Source of the DNA: Dyella_A sp035685805
Lineage (GTDB): Bacteria > Pseudomonadota > Gammaproteobacteria > Xanthomonadales > Rhodanobacteraceae
DNA length: 64,000 nt
Assembly: GCF_035685805.1 (NCBI RefSeq)
Contig: NZ_DASSAB010000006.1
Span: forward strand, 1 to 64,000
Direction: 5' to 3'
Made by a program: the position numbers and the translations under genes. Shown here in pieces: positions 22,613 to 31,792 of the stretch. Numbering within the stretch: position 1 is the stretch's first letter; each line of letters opens with the position of its first letter. The notes under the pieces were generated by a model. The model did no database searches. It saw only the letters and a list, made by a program, of their open reading frames with translations, and was not told the DNA's origin.

Positions 22613-23512
22613 TTACTGTGCCGTGGTAGGCGGTTCGGTACCGCCCGAATCACTCAGCAGGTGCTCCGCATCGATCGCGTCGAACGTGTAGCGCTGGGCG
22701 CAGAATTCGCAGATCACCTCGATCTCGCCATTGCGCGCCGCCAGCGCCGCCTCCACCTCGTCGCGCCCGAGCGCGCGCAGCATCGCCGACACCCGCTCGC
22801 GCGTGCAGCTGCAACCGAAGGCCAGCGGGCGTGGTTCGAACAGCGTCACCTGTTCCTCGTGATACAGCCGATAGAGCAACTGCTCCGGCGCGGTGGCGAG
22901 CATCTCCGTGGCCCCGAGCGTGGCCGTGAGGTGCTCGACGCGTGACCACGCATCGTCGTCGTTGACGGCGTCGTGCCCGCCCTCGCCCGGCAGCTGCTGC
23001 AGCATCAGGCCCACCGCATGTTCGCCATCGACCGCCAGCAGGATGCGCGCCGGCAACTGCTCCGACTGCCTGAAATAGTTCTCCAGCGCCGCCGTGAGGT
23101 CGGGCTGCTGCAGATCGACCAGCCCCTGATAGCGCTGGCCGCGTTCGGCCTGGCCGATGGTGATGGCCATCACCGCGCCGGCCAGCTCGCTGAGCACCAG
23201 CGGCTCGGGCAGCGGCCCGTTCCACCGGGCCAGTCCGCGAAGGCGGCCGCGGTCGGTGCACTCGGTGAACAGCATCCGCAGCGCGCCGCTGCTCTTGAGC
23301 TCGATCGACAGCGCACCGTCAAGCTTGATGTTGCCGGTCAGCAAGGCACTCGCTGCCAGCGACTGTCCCAGCAGCGCCCGCAGCGCCGGCGGGTAATCCG
23401 CCCGCCCGGCGACCTCGCGCCACGCGGGCCCCAGGCGCACCAGCACCCCCCGCACGCCGGCGCGTTCGAGTACGAAACGATGCAACACATCTTTGATGAC
23501 GGTGGTTTCCAC
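22613..23512 (-). CDS. hslO: Redox-regulated molecular chaperone Hsp33
   Basis: A 299-residue Hsp33, a holdase chaperone switched on by oxidative unfolding and disulfide formation in its zinc centre. The four zinc-binding cysteines are present in the family pattern CxC (Cys234, Cys236 in FGCSCTRER) and CxxC (Cys268, Cys271 in VICEFCAQRY). The N-terminal domain keeps ASALLTGNIKLDGALSIEL, RYQGLV and LYHEEQVTLFEP. The GTG at 23512 was chosen because GAGG lies about seven bases before it and it matches the usual distance to VLHRF; a longer frame to 23638 would run into mtgA. Divergent from mtgA across about 115 bp. Confidence 0.95.
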   Translation of the reverse strand: METTVIKDVLHRFVLERAGVRGVLVRLGPAWREVAGRADYPPALRALLGQSLAASALLTGNIKLDGALSIELKSSGALRMLFTECTDRGRLRGLARWNGPLPEPLVLSELAGAVMAITIGQAERGQRYQGLVDLQQPDLTAALENYFRQSEQLPARILLAVDGEHAVGLMLQQLPGEGGHDAVNDDDAWSRVEHLTATLGATEMLATAPEQLLYRLYHEEQVTLFEPRPLAFGCSCTRERVSAMLRALGRDEVEAALAARNGEIEVICEFCAQRYTFDAIDAEHLLSDSGGTEPPTTAQ

Positions 23513-23628
23513 AAGCAACCTCACACGTTCGTCCAGCCCCGCGAGATGGGGGCGCCGCACCGGTACTGCAACGGCCCGCCGGCAGGGTCCCCCTATACTG
23601 CGGGTTTTCGCTCGCGAGTCGGCCGCCC

Positions 23629-24366
23629 ATGTCGCCACGCCTCCGCCTCATGCGCCTGCTGCGCTGGACTGGCCTGCTCGCGCTGAGCTGGATCGCGCTG
23701 AGCTGGCTGTTCGTGCTGGTGCTGCGCTTCGTGCCGCCGTGGACGTCGGCGGTGATGCTCGAGCGGCAGCTGGATGCGTGGGTCGATGGCGAGCACGACG
23801 TCACCCTGCACCACCGCTGGGTGCCGTGGTCGCAGGTATCGCCCTGGGTGCCGCTGGCCATGGTGGCCGGCGAAGATCAGAAGTTTCCGTTCCATCACGG
23901 TTTCGACTTCGACTCGATCCAGGACGCGCTGGACGCGGCAGACCAGGGAAAACGTCTGCGCGGCGCCAGCACCATCAGCCAGCAGACGGCCAAGAACCTG
24001 TTCCTGTGGAACGGCCGCAGCTTCGTGCGCAAGGGGCTGGAGGCTTATTTCACGGTGCTGCTGGAAATCACCTGGCCGAAGCAGCGCATCCTCGAGGTGT
24101 ACATGAACATCGCCGAGCTCGGCGATGGCATCTATGGCGTCGGGGCAGCAAGCGATGCGTTCTTCCACCAGCCGCCGGCGCGCCTCGGTCCGGCCCAGGC
24201 GGCCCGGCTGGCCGCGGTGCTGCCGAGTCCGCGCCGATTCCACGCGGACCGCCCCAGCGCATACGTGCAGCGTCGTGCGGCGTGGATCCAGCGTCAGATG
24301 GCCCACCTGGGCGGCCCGGACTACCTGCGTGGCGATGCGCCGCCGGCCAGCAGCGATAGTCGATAA
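23629..24366 (+). CDS. mtgA: Monofunctional peptidoglycan glycosyltransferase
   Basis: A 245-residue single-domain family GT51 enzyme that polymerises lipid II into glycan strands, anchored by one N-terminal helix (about residues 13-34). Signature motifs are intact: AGEDQKFPFHHGFD (catalytic Glu near 84), GASTISQQTAKNLFL, KGLEAYFTVLLE and NIAELGDGIYGVGAAS. There is no transpeptidase domain, as expected for MtgA. It has a TATACT -10-like element at 23593. Confidence 0.96.
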   Translation: MSPRLRLMRLLRWTGLLALSWIALSWLFVLVLRFVPPWTSAVMLERQLDAWVDGEHDVTLHHRWVPWSQVSPWVPLAMVAGEDQKFPFHHGFDFDSIQDALDAADQGKRLRGASTISQQTAKNLFLWNGRSFVRKGLEAYFTVLLEITWPKQRILEVYMNIAELGDGIYGVGAASDAFFHQPPARLGPAQAARLAAVLPSPRRFHADRPSAYVQRRAAWIQRQMAHLGGPDYLRGDAPPASSDSR

Positions 24367-24383
24367 CCGCCGGCCGCCGACGC

Positions 24384-24412
24384 TTGGTTTCTGGCGTGCG
24401 GGCTTCTAGCAT
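24384..24412 (+). promoter_or_regulatory. Putative sigma-70 promoter before the glycosyltransferase at 24440
   Basis: TTGGTT (24384-24389) and TAGCAT (24407-24412) with a 17-bp spacer; predicted start about 20 bp before the ATG. Confidence 0.45.
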
Positions 24413-24439
24413 GCCGGCCAACCTCCCACGGCGCTGCCC

Positions 24440-25372
24440 ATGCCACTGCTTACCATCGTGGTGCCTGCGTACAACGAGTCGAGCGTGCTCGCCGCGTTCC
24501 ATCAGCGCGTGATGGCGACCCTCGACACGCTCTCGCTGGAGGCCTGCCTGCTGTACGTCGACGACGGCAGCAGTGACGACACCTGGGAGCAGATCGAGGC
24601 GCTGTGCGCCGACCCCCGCGTGGGCGCGCTGCGCCTGTCGCGCAATTTCGGCAAGGAGGCGGCGCTCACCGCCGGCCTGGATGCGGTGACCGAAGGTGCC
24701 GCCGTGGTCATCGACGCCGACCTGCAGGATCCACCCGAGCTGATTGCCGAACTGGTTGCCCAATGGCAGGCCGGCTATGACGTGGTGTACGCCACGCGCA
24801 GCGCGCGCGCGGGCGAGACGCGCCTCAAGCGCTTCACGGCCGCGGCGTTCTACCGCTCGATGGAAGCGATGTCCGAAACCCCGTTGCCGCGCGACACCGG
24901 CGACTTTCGCCTGCTGTCCCGGCGGGCGCTCGATGCGCTTGGCCAGTTGCGCGAGCGCCAGCGCTTCATGAAAGGCCTGTTCACCTGGATCGGTTTCCGG
25001 CAGACCGCGGTCAGCTACCAGCGCGAGCCGCGGCGCGCCGGGCACAGCAAGTGGAACTACTGGCGCCTGACCCAGCTGGCGATCGAGGGCATAACTTCGT
25101 TTTCCACCGCACCGCTGCGGCTGGCGACATGGGTCGGGCTGGGCGCGGCGGCGTTCGCCTTCGTCTACGGCCTGTGGGTGATGCTCAAGGCGCTGCTGTG
25201 GGGCGATCCGGTACGCGGCTATCCCACCTTGATGGTGGTGATCCTGTTCCTCGGCGGCGTCCAGTTGCTGGCGCTAGGAGTCATCGGCGAATACCTCGGA
25301 CGGAATTACGCCGAGAGCAAGCAGCGGCCGCTGTACTTCATCGCGGAGCGGCGCGGGGCCCGCGGCCGCTGA
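24440..25372 (+). CDS. Family 2 glycosyltransferase of the GtrB/DPM1-like type, membrane-anchored
   Basis: A 310-residue glycosyltransferase with the GT-A core at residues 1-225 (TIVVPAYNESSVL, VDDGSSDDTW, DADLQDPPELI metal-binding motif, RNFGKEAALTAGLD) and two transmembrane helices at about 232-254 and 265-290. This matches enzymes that transfer glucose or mannose onto undecaprenyl phosphate on the cytoplasmic face (GtrB, ArnC, DPM1 relatives). No flippase or GtrA is adjacent. A second paralogue of the same architecture lies in the polysaccharide locus at 46683. Confidence 0.9.
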   Translation: MPLLTIVVPAYNESSVLAAFHQRVMATLDTLSLEACLLYVDDGSSDDTWEQIEALCADPRVGALRLSRNFGKEAALTAGLDAVTEGAAVVIDADLQDPPELIAELVAQWQAGYDVVYATRSARAGETRLKRFTAAAFYRSMEAMSETPLPRDTGDFRLLSRRALDALGQLRERQRFMKGLFTWIGFRQTAVSYQREPRRAGHSKWNYWRLTQLAIEGITSFSTAPLRLATWVGLGAAAFAFVYGLWVMLKALLWGDPVRGYPTLMVVILFLGGVQLLALGVIGEYLGRNYAESKQRPLYFIAERRGARGR

Positions 25373-25451
25373 GCGCTTCACACCCCCGCCACGCCATCGC
25401 ACCGACGCCGCGCTAGACTTTCGCCACCTTCACCTGCGGGGAGCGACGGGC

Positions 25452-25880
25452 ATGAACCAGGTCAAGCATCTGCTGGAGATCAAGGGCCACACGATCCATG
25501 CCGTGGCGCCGGACGCACCGGTACTGGAGGCGATCCGGCACATGGCCGAGCGTCGGGTGGGCGCATTGCTGGTAATGCAGGGCGAGCAGCTGGTGGGCAT
25601 CGTGTCCGAGCGCGACTATGCCCGCAAGGTGATCCTGCAGGGTCGCTCCTCCGGCCAGACGCCGGTGTCGGAAATCATGAGCGCACCGCCGGTCACCGTC
25701 GGCGCCGATACCGAGGTGCTCGAGTGCATGCGCCTTTGCACCCACAGCCGTATCCGTCACCTGCCGGTGGTCGACGGTGACCGGGTGATCGGCGTGATCT
25801 CGATCGGTGATCTGGTGAAGGCGGTGATCGACGAGCAGGCCGAGCAGATCGAGCAGCTGCAGCGCTACATCACCAGCTGA
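25452..25880 (+). CDS. CBS-domain-pair protein
   Basis: A 142-residue protein made of two CBS motifs (about residues 8-66 and 74-130), a Bateman module that usually binds adenine nucleotides. Features include VLEAIRHMAERRVGALLVM, GIVSERDYARKVIL and IRHLPVVDGDRVIGVISIGDLV. It has no catalytic domain, so it is probably a stand-alone energy-sensing regulator. It ends in a short acidic helix (DEQAEQIEQLQRYI). Convergent with the transporter, five bases between the stops. Confidence 0.9.
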   Translation: MNQVKHLLEIKGHTIHAVAPDAPVLEAIRHMAERRVGALLVMQGEQLVGIVSERDYARKVILQGRSSGQTPVSEIMSAPPVTVGADTEVLECMRLCTHSRIRHLPVVDGDRVIGVISIGDLVKAVIDEQAEQIEQLQRYITS

Positions 25881-25884
25881 GCAC

Positions 25885-27237
25885 TCACGCGCCGGTTTCG
25901 CTGGCGGCAAGCGCATCCGCAGAGCTGCCGCAGGTGCGACCGGCGCGAACGCCTACCCAGCCGGCCAGGGCCGCGCACACGGCGCTGACGCCCGCAAACA
26001 GCGGCACGCCCATCCCCAGGCTGCGCAGCGCGCTCAGCGCGCTGGTGATCACCACATCACCGAAGCGCCACACCACCGTGTCGATGAAGTTCTTGCCCTT
26101 GTATTTCGCCTCGCGCGATACGCGGGTGTACATCGCGTTGGCGGCCGGAACCGTCATGCCGTAGCCGAACCCGCGGCTGCAGGCCAGCACCAGAGCCAGC
26201 AGGGGCACCGCCATCAGCACTGGATCGAACGTGCCGTCGAGCCATGGCAGGCGCACCTCGCCGCCACCCAGCAGCGCCAGGCTCCCCAGCAGCAACACGT
26301 TGACTGCCGAAGCCGTGACCAGGCACGGCACGGGCCCGTAGCGCGTGAGCAGCCAGCGTGTGGGCCCGAGCTGGAGCGTGATCACCAGCAGGTTGGCGGC
26401 GAGGTCGACATGTCCGTAAAACGCCGTGCGCGACGCTGCATCGTGGAAATTCTCCTTCACGTAGTCGGCCAGCAAGGCGTAGGCGACGGTACCCACGCCA
26501 TCGGACAGCAACATCAGCAGGGCCATGTAGCGCAGAAACGGCACCGTGAACACCTGCCGCGCCCCGGCGAGCAGCGAACCGCCGATGGCCGGTGCTGCCT
26601 CACGCCCGGCGCCGGCCGATACCGACAGCCACATCAGCACCGCCATGGCGCCCATCAGCAGCCCGGCCGACACCAGCAACAGTGGCGCAAGGCCGAACAC
26701 CACCACCAGCAGCGATGCCAGCGTAGGGCCGGCCAGGGCGCCGAGCGTTCCGCCCAGCGCGATCATCGGGAAATAACGGTGCGACTCCTCGCTGCTGAAG
26801 AGGTCCGCCATCAGGCTCCAGAACAGCGACACCACGAACAGGTTGAACACGCTGACCCAGACATAGAACACCGTACCCAGCAATCGCGCGCCCAACTGCT
26901 CCTGCACCAGGAACGCCGGCGCGAACGCACACAGGCAGGCGATGAAGAAGCTGTACCCCCACAGGATCAGCCGGCGCCGCGATACCCGTGCCACCAGCGC
27001 CCCGAATACCGGAGTCAGGACCAGCATCACCACGAACGTGGCGCCGTAGAACAGCGGCAGCGATACCGAGCCGACGGCACCGCTGAACTGGTCGCGGATG
27101 GGCCGGATGCCGTAGTACGACGCCATCACGAGGAAGAACGCCAAGGCCGACAGCGCCGGGGCCGCGCCCGTCCTGGCCGCGTGATTGGGAGATGGGCTCA
27201 CAAAGGGTTCCAGCGTGGTTCGCGCAGAGACTAGCAT
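25885..27237 (-). CDS. Major-facilitator-type transporter, similar to NTP/NDP-exchange carriers
   Basis: A 450-residue polytopic membrane protein with about 12 hydrophobic segments. Features such as SYYGIRPIRDQF near the first helix, FNLFVVSLFWSLMADLF and GGTLGALAGPTL resemble the MFS branch related to ATP/ADP translocases (the YYxxRPxRD motif). Substrate is unknown. The ATG at 27237 was chosen; an in-frame GTG at 27201 would remove 12 poorly hydrophobic residues and is a reasonable alternative. Divergent from the GMC oxidoreductase with only 36 bp between starts, so the promoters must overlap. Confidence 0.75.
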   Translation of the reverse strand: MLVSARTTLEPFVSPSPNHAARTGAAPALSALAFFLVMASYYGIRPIRDQFSGAVGSVSLPLFYGATFVVMLVLTPVFGALVARVSRRRLILWGYSFFIACLCAFAPAFLVQEQLGARLLGTVFYVWVSVFNLFVVSLFWSLMADLFSSEESHRYFPMIALGGTLGALAGPTLASLLVVVFGLAPLLLVSAGLLMGAMAVLMWLSVSAGAGREAAPAIGGSLLAGARQVFTVPFLRYMALLMLLSDGVGTVAYALLADYVKENFHDAASRTAFYGHVDLAANLLVITLQLGPTRWLLTRYGPVPCLVTASAVNVLLLGSLALLGGGEVRLPWLDGTFDPVLMAVPLLALVLACSRGFGYGMTVPAANAMYTRVSREAKYKGKNFIDTVVWRFGDVVITSALSALRSLGMGVPLFAGVSAVCAALAGWVGVRAGRTCGSSADALAASETGA

Positions 27238-27273
27238 GCAGGTGCAGGCGCCCTGCGGCGCCGGGGGAACGGG

Positions 27274-28869
27274 ATGAACTACGACTACGTCATCGTCGGC
27301 GCCGGCTCGGCAGGCTGCGTGCTGGCCCACCGCCTGAGCGCCGATCCCAACACGCGCGTGCTGTTGCTGGAAGCGGGCCCGCGCGACTGGAATCCGCTGA
27401 TCCACATGCCCGCCGGGCTGGCCCGGCTGGTCAAGGTGCGCAGCGTCAACTGGAACTACCACACCGAGCCGGAGCCCCACCTCCTCGGCCGCCGCCTGTG
27501 GTGGCCGCGTGGCAAGACCCTTGGCGGCTCCAGCTCGATCAACGCCATGTGCTACGTCCGCGGCGTCGCAGGTGACTACGACCGCTGGGCCGAAACCACC
27601 GGGGATGCACGCTGGGCCTGGCGACACGTGCTGCCGTACTTCCTGCGCAGCGAAGACAACAGCCGCGGCGCCGGCCCGTGGCATGCCGCCGGCGGTCCGC
27701 TGGGCGTGTCGGACCTGCGCCACCACAACGAACTCTCCGCCGCGTTGGTGGACGCCGCGAGCCTCGCCGGCCACGCCCGCAACGACGATTTCAATGGCGC
27801 GGCGCAGGCGGGCTTTGGCCTGTATCAGGTCACCCAGCGCGACGGTGCCCGATGTTCCACCGCCGCCGGCTATCTGCGTCCGGCGCGCGAACGTACCAAT
27901 CTGCAGGTGCGCACCGGTGTGCAGGTCGAGCGGGTGCTGATCGAAGGCGGCCGTGCAGTGGGGGTGCAGCTGCGTGATCGTCAGCGCTTCGAGCGGATCG
28001 ATGCCGGTCAGGTGCTGCTGGCGGCCGGGGCGATCAACACGCCGCAGCTGCTGATGCTCTCGGGCATCGGCCCGGCCGATCACTTGCGCGAACACGGGAT
28101 CGCCGTGCAGCTGGATCGCCCCGGCGTCGGCGCCAACCTGCAGGATCATCTGGACATCTGCACCCTCGTCCACAGCACCCGCCCGGTGACCTACGACCAC
28201 CTCAACGAGCTGACCGCCGGCTGGCGCTACCTCACCCGCCGGCAGGGGCCCGGCACGTCGAACATTGCCGAGGCCGGCGGCTTCGTGCGCAGCGCGCTGG
28301 CGACCGACGAGCGCTGCGATCTGCAATTCCACTTCGTGCCCGCTCTGCTCGACGACCACGGCAGGCACCGCCTGCCGGGCGACGGCTACACCCTGCACGC
28401 GTGTTACCTGCACCCGCGCAGCCGCGGTCGGCTGCGGCTGCGGTCGGCCGACCCGTCGGCGCCGATCGCGATCCACGCGAACTATCTCGGCGATGACGAG
28501 CGGCACGACCTGGCGCGGATGATCGAGGCCGCCAAGGTGTCGCGCGAGATCCTCGCGCAGCCGGCGTTCGACGCCTACCGCGGCACGCCGGTGTTCCCCG
28601 AGCGGCCGCTGGCCACCGACGCCGAGTATGAGGCGTTCATCCGGCGCAAGGCCGAGTCGATCTACCACCCGGTCGGCAGCTGCCTCATGGGCCGGGACGC
28701 CGATGCCGTGGTGGACAGCGAGCTGCGCGTGCACGGCGTGGCCGGGTTGCGGGTGGTCGATGCCTCGGTGATGCCGACACTCCCCAGCGGCAATACCAAC
28801 GCGCCCACCATCATGATCGCCGAGCGCGCCAGCGACCTGCTGCAGGGGGTTGCCTGCGGCACCGCCTGA
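27274..28869 (+). CDS. GMC-family FAD-dependent oxidoreductase (choline/alcohol dehydrogenase type)
   Basis: A 531-residue GMC flavoprotein: FAD-binding VGAGSAGCVLAHRL at residues 7-20, the GGSSSINAMCYVRG signature near residue 86, GAINTPQLLMLSGIGP (second PROSITE motif, about 250-265) and the active-site His in YHPVGSCLMG near 470. Length and motifs match choline dehydrogenase/AlkJ-like alcohol dehydrogenases; the alcohol is not predictable. There is no signal peptide. GGGGGAACGGG precedes the ATG. Confidence 0.92.
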   Translation: MNYDYVIVGAGSAGCVLAHRLSADPNTRVLLLEAGPRDWNPLIHMPAGLARLVKVRSVNWNYHTEPEPHLLGRRLWWPRGKTLGGSSSINAMCYVRGVAGDYDRWAETTGDARWAWRHVLPYFLRSEDNSRGAGPWHAAGGPLGVSDLRHHNELSAALVDAASLAGHARNDDFNGAAQAGFGLYQVTQRDGARCSTAAGYLRPARERTNLQVRTGVQVERVLIEGGRAVGVQLRDRQRFERIDAGQVLLAAGAINTPQLLMLSGIGPADHLREHGIAVQLDRPGVGANLQDHLDICTLVHSTRPVTYDHLNELTAGWRYLTRRQGPGTSNIAEAGGFVRSALATDERCDLQFHFVPALLDDHGRHRLPGDGYTLHACYLHPRSRGRLRLRSADPSAPIAIHANYLGDDERHDLARMIEAAKVSREILAQPAFDAYRGTPVFPERPLATDAEYEAFIRRKAESIYHPVGSCLMGRDADAVVDSELRVHGVAGLRVVDASVMPTLPSGNTNAPTIMIAERASDLLQGVACGTA

Positions 28870-29079
28870 CGATCCGGTACCGCGCGCTGGCGGGAACCGC
28901 CGCACAATGCCGCGGTCTCAGCGCGTGGTCGACGCGGCCCGAGTGAAGGCTGCAGCCGCCGCGCACGCGTTGTCCGCAACGGCGAACTACCCCACAATCA
29001 CGAGACCCAGAAGACCGGCCTGCGTGTCGGCATTCCCCCTTCGTCGGCCGCGTCACGCCGAGAGCATCCCCAGAGCAGC

Positions 29080-30381
29080 ATGCCGCTTCGTCCACTTGTT
29101 ATCGCCCTCGCCGGTGCACTCGCCCTCAGCGCGACCGCGCCACTGTCCGCACACCGCCAAGGCGGGGCGGCGGGAGCCACCCAGGTCGTATCCAACACGC
29201 CCAGCGCGCAGTTGCCGCCGACGCGGGTCAAGGAGGCGCTGGTCGACTACCGCCACTGGCTCGACGAGCTGGCGCGCCGACGCTCGGTGGCGGGCCTGGC
29301 CACCGCCGTGGTGGTCAACGACAAGGTGGCTTTCGAATACACGCTGGGCTACGCCGACGCGGCCACCAAGGAGCCGATCAAGCCCGAGACGGTGTTCCGC
29401 CTTGCGTCGCTGTCCAAGGCATTCGCCACCGGGCTGACTTCGATCCTGGTGCGCGAGGGCAAGTTGAGCTGGGATACGCGGCTGGTCGACGTGCTGCCGT
29501 TCTTCAAGCTCAAGAACATGGAAGCCGCCGCGCAGGCGACCGTGGGCGACATCCTGGGCCAGCGGCTGGGGCTGCCACGCAACACCTACGACAACATGCT
29601 CGAGGACGACGTGCCGTACGAGGAGCTGGTGCGCAAGCTCGACGAGGTCGACATGACCTGCGGCGTGGGCCAGTGCTACGGCTACCAGAACGTCGCCTTC
29701 AGCCTGATTGGCGACATCGTCTATGCCAAGACCGGCGACTTCTTCTATCGCCTGGTGGACAAGCGCATCTTCTATCCGTTGGGCATGAAGACCGCCAGCT
29801 ACGGCCGCGCCGCGCTGGAGTCGAGCCCGAGCTGGGCGCACCCGCACGTGGCCATCGGGCGCGGCCAGTGGCGGCCGTTCGAACCGAACGAGGCGTATTA
29901 CCGCGTCGCTCCCGCCGCTGGCGTCAACGCAAGCCTGCGCGACATGGAGCAGTGGCTTATCGCGCAGATGGGCGGCCGTCCGGACGTGCTGCCCGCCGAA
30001 CTGCTTGCCGTGCTGCATGCGCCCGGCGTGCAGACCAATGTGGAGCTGCACTCCACGCCATGGCGGCGCGCCCGCCTCACCGAGGCGCATTACGGCCTGG
30101 GCTGGCGCGTGTTTACCTACGGGGGCGAAACGATGATCTTCCATGCCGGTGCGGTGCAGGGTTATCGCACGATGATCGGTTTCCTGCCGCGCTACCACAC
30201 CGGCATCGTCACCATGTGGAACTCCGCCGGCGCCACGCCGTCCGGACTGATGCCGATGATGTTCGATCGGCTGCTGGCCCTGCCGCACGTGGATTGGGCC
30301 GGCCTGGAGAGTCCGCCGCCCGCGGCCCGGCCGGCCGGTCGCAAGCACCGTGCGCACAAGGCACGCTCACGACGTCACTGA
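29080..30381 (+). CDS. Exported serine hydrolase of the class C beta-lactamase/DD-peptidase fold
   Basis: A 433-residue protein with a signal peptide (about 1-24). Active-site motifs of the family are seen: SxxK in LASLSKAFATG (about residues 108-111), YxN in CYGYQNVAF (about 203-205) and HAG near residue 350. The C-terminus is a short basic tail (RKHRAHKARSRRH), unusual for an exported enzyme. It could be a beta-lactamase, esterase or peptidase; nothing in the neighbourhood decides. A weak promoter-like pair (TTGTCC 28970, CACAAT 28993, 17-bp spacer) precedes it. Confidence 0.85.
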   Translation: MPLRPLVIALAGALALSATAPLSAHRQGGAAGATQVVSNTPSAQLPPTRVKEALVDYRHWLDELARRRSVAGLATAVVVNDKVAFEYTLGYADAATKEPIKPETVFRLASLSKAFATGLTSILVREGKLSWDTRLVDVLPFFKLKNMEAAAQATVGDILGQRLGLPRNTYDNMLEDDVPYEELVRKLDEVDMTCGVGQCYGYQNVAFSLIGDIVYAKTGDFFYRLVDKRIFYPLGMKTASYGRAALESSPSWAHPHVAIGRGQWRPFEPNEAYYRVAPAAGVNASLRDMEQWLIAQMGGRPDVLPAELLAVLHAPGVQTNVELHSTPWRRARLTEAHYGLGWRVFTYGGETMIFHAGAVQGYRTMIGFLPRYHTGIVTMWNSAGATPSGLMPMMFDRLLALPHVDWAGLESPPPAARPAGRKHRAHKARSRRH

Positions 30382-30403
30382 GGCACGCGCGGCACGAGCG
30401 CAA

Positions 30404-30433
30404 AAAAAGGCCAGCGCATGCGCTGGCCTTTTT
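30404..30433. terminator. Bidirectional rho-independent terminator
   Basis: Perfect palindrome with arms AAAAAGGCCAGCGCA around a TGCGC centre, with A- and T-runs on either side. It serves the serine hydrolase (plus) and the convergent tonB-like gene (minus). Confidence 0.93.
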
Positions 30434-30455
30434 CGTTGCGGGCGACGCTGGCGCG

Positions 30456-31472
30456 TCAGAGCCGGAAGTTGATCCGGTTGGTTACCACACTGTCCACCGG
30501 CTGCCCATCGCGCGTGGCCGGCTTGAACTCCCAACGTTCCACCGCATCGGTGGCAGCGCGATCGAACACGCGTCGGGGCTGCGCGTCGACCACCTTGATG
30601 TTGGACGTGCGGCCTTCCGCCGTCACGGTGAAGCTCACGACCACATACCCCTCGGTGCGTGCGCGCTGCGCCTGGGTCGGGTAACGCGGGTTGACACTGC
30701 GCACCAGCACCGCCGGCGTGGTCGCCGGCTCGGCCTTGGCCGCTGCCGGTGCCGACGGTTGCGCGGACGGCTGCGTGGCGGCGGTGGCCCGGGTTGCTGC
30801 GTCGTCCGGCTTCTTGGGCGCGGCGGCCGCGGCTTGCGCCTCCGTGGCAGCTTTCTCCGCCGCCGCCTTCTCTTCAGCCGCCCTCTGCGCAGCCAGCTGC
30901 TGCTGGCGTTCCTGGTCGAGCGCCTGCTGCTGCTCCTTGTCGAGCAGCTTGCGCTGGGCGTCCAGCTTGGAGCGCAGGATGGTCAAGGTGAAGTTGGCCG
31001 GATCCGCCTTGGCCAGCAGGTCGATCTCGCGCTGCGCCTCGTTGAAGTTGCGCGCGTTGATCGCCTGCTCGGCCGCGCTGGCCGCAAACGGGAACGTCTC
31101 GCGCAAGGCGTCGGTCGCCACCGCGTTGCCCGGCTCGCGCTCCAGCGCCTTCAGGTAGAACTCGTAGGCGTTGTTGCCGGCCGGCGCCAGGTAGCGCTGC
31201 TCGTTCATCGCCTTGCGCGCCTCGGACAGCAACTGGTCAGTGCCCATCGCCTCCACGTTGGCCGGCGGCGGAGTTGCCGCCACGGTGCCAGGCATCACCG
31301 GCGTGGAAGGGTGACCACCGGCGTCGGTGAGCACGATCTCCTGATGCGGCTGGATGATCAGGAACCAGGATGCGATCGCGAGCAGGACAATGACGGCGAT
31401 CGCGACCAGCGTGACGGGCCGCACGGCCCCTCGCGCGCGCTGGCGCGCATGAAGTGTGTTTCGGGTATCCAT
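30456..31472 (-). CDS. TonB-family energy-transducing protein with long coiled-coil spacer
   Basis: A 338-residue protein with one N-terminal membrane helix (about 18-41), a helical segment resembling a TPR-like repeat (about 75-150), a Gln/Ala/Lys-rich coiled coil (about 155-220), a Pro/Ala-rich linker and a C-terminal TonB domain (about 245-338) containing PRYPTQAQRARTEGYVVVSFTV and the closing VERWEFKPA stretch. Classical TonB uses a Pro/Lys spacer; here a coiled coil largely replaces it. No exbB/exbD or TonB-dependent receptor is adjacent. It may be a dedicated TonB paralogue or an envelope-bridging protein. Confidence 0.85.
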   Translation of the reverse strand: MDTRNTLHARQRARGAVRPVTLVAIAVIVLLAIASWFLIIQPHQEIVLTDAGGHPSTPVMPGTVAATPPPANVEAMGTDQLLSEARKAMNEQRYLAPAGNNAYEFYLKALEREPGNAVATDALRETFPFAASAAEQAINARNFNEAQREIDLLAKADPANFTLTILRSKLDAQRKLLDKEQQQALDQERQQQLAAQRAAEEKAAAEKAATEAQAAAAAPKKPDDAATRATAATQPSAQPSAPAAAKAEPATTPAVLVRSVNPRYPTQAQRARTEGYVVVSFTVTAEGRTSNIKVVDAQPRRVFDRAATDAVERWEFKPATRDGQPVDSVVTNRINFRL

Positions 31473-31792
31473 GATCTCTCACTGAGTGGCATCAGATACC
31501 CGCGCTTTTTCCCCCCGTAAATCCAGGAGCGACGCCCTCCCCGGGACGCCGCGGCGCGGATGCGCAAAAGGTAACCGCATTGCAGGACCACGGCAAACAG
31601 GTTGTGCAGTGGATCACGCCAAGCCGGCCGCCGGCCATCGGCACCGCACCGAACAGCGAGTCATCGTTTTTCACCCTCGCAAACGAAGCGTCCCGGCAGA
31701 GGGCCGGGACGAGTCGCTTTCGAAGGGTCTCCCCGCGCTGGGCACCGCGGGGAAACAAGATCGAACAGGAACGCTTTTTGTTATGGCAGAAC
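31473..31792. other. Intergenic stretch with two hairpins
   Basis: No gene is visible in these 320 bases. Two strong inverted repeats follow the MetJ-fusion stop on the minus strand: CCCCGCG/CGCGGGG (31731-31752) and GTCCCGGC/GCCGGGAC (31690-31710). Neither has a good T-run, so they may be a weak terminator or a 3'-end stabilising structure. The tonB-like promoter should also be here but I cannot place it. Confidence 0.5.

Noticed and set aside
27238..28905. N-terminal extension of the transporter frame to over 1000 codons
   Set aside because: The extra part is antisense to the GMC oxidoreductase and has no membrane-protein character; the true start is near 27237.
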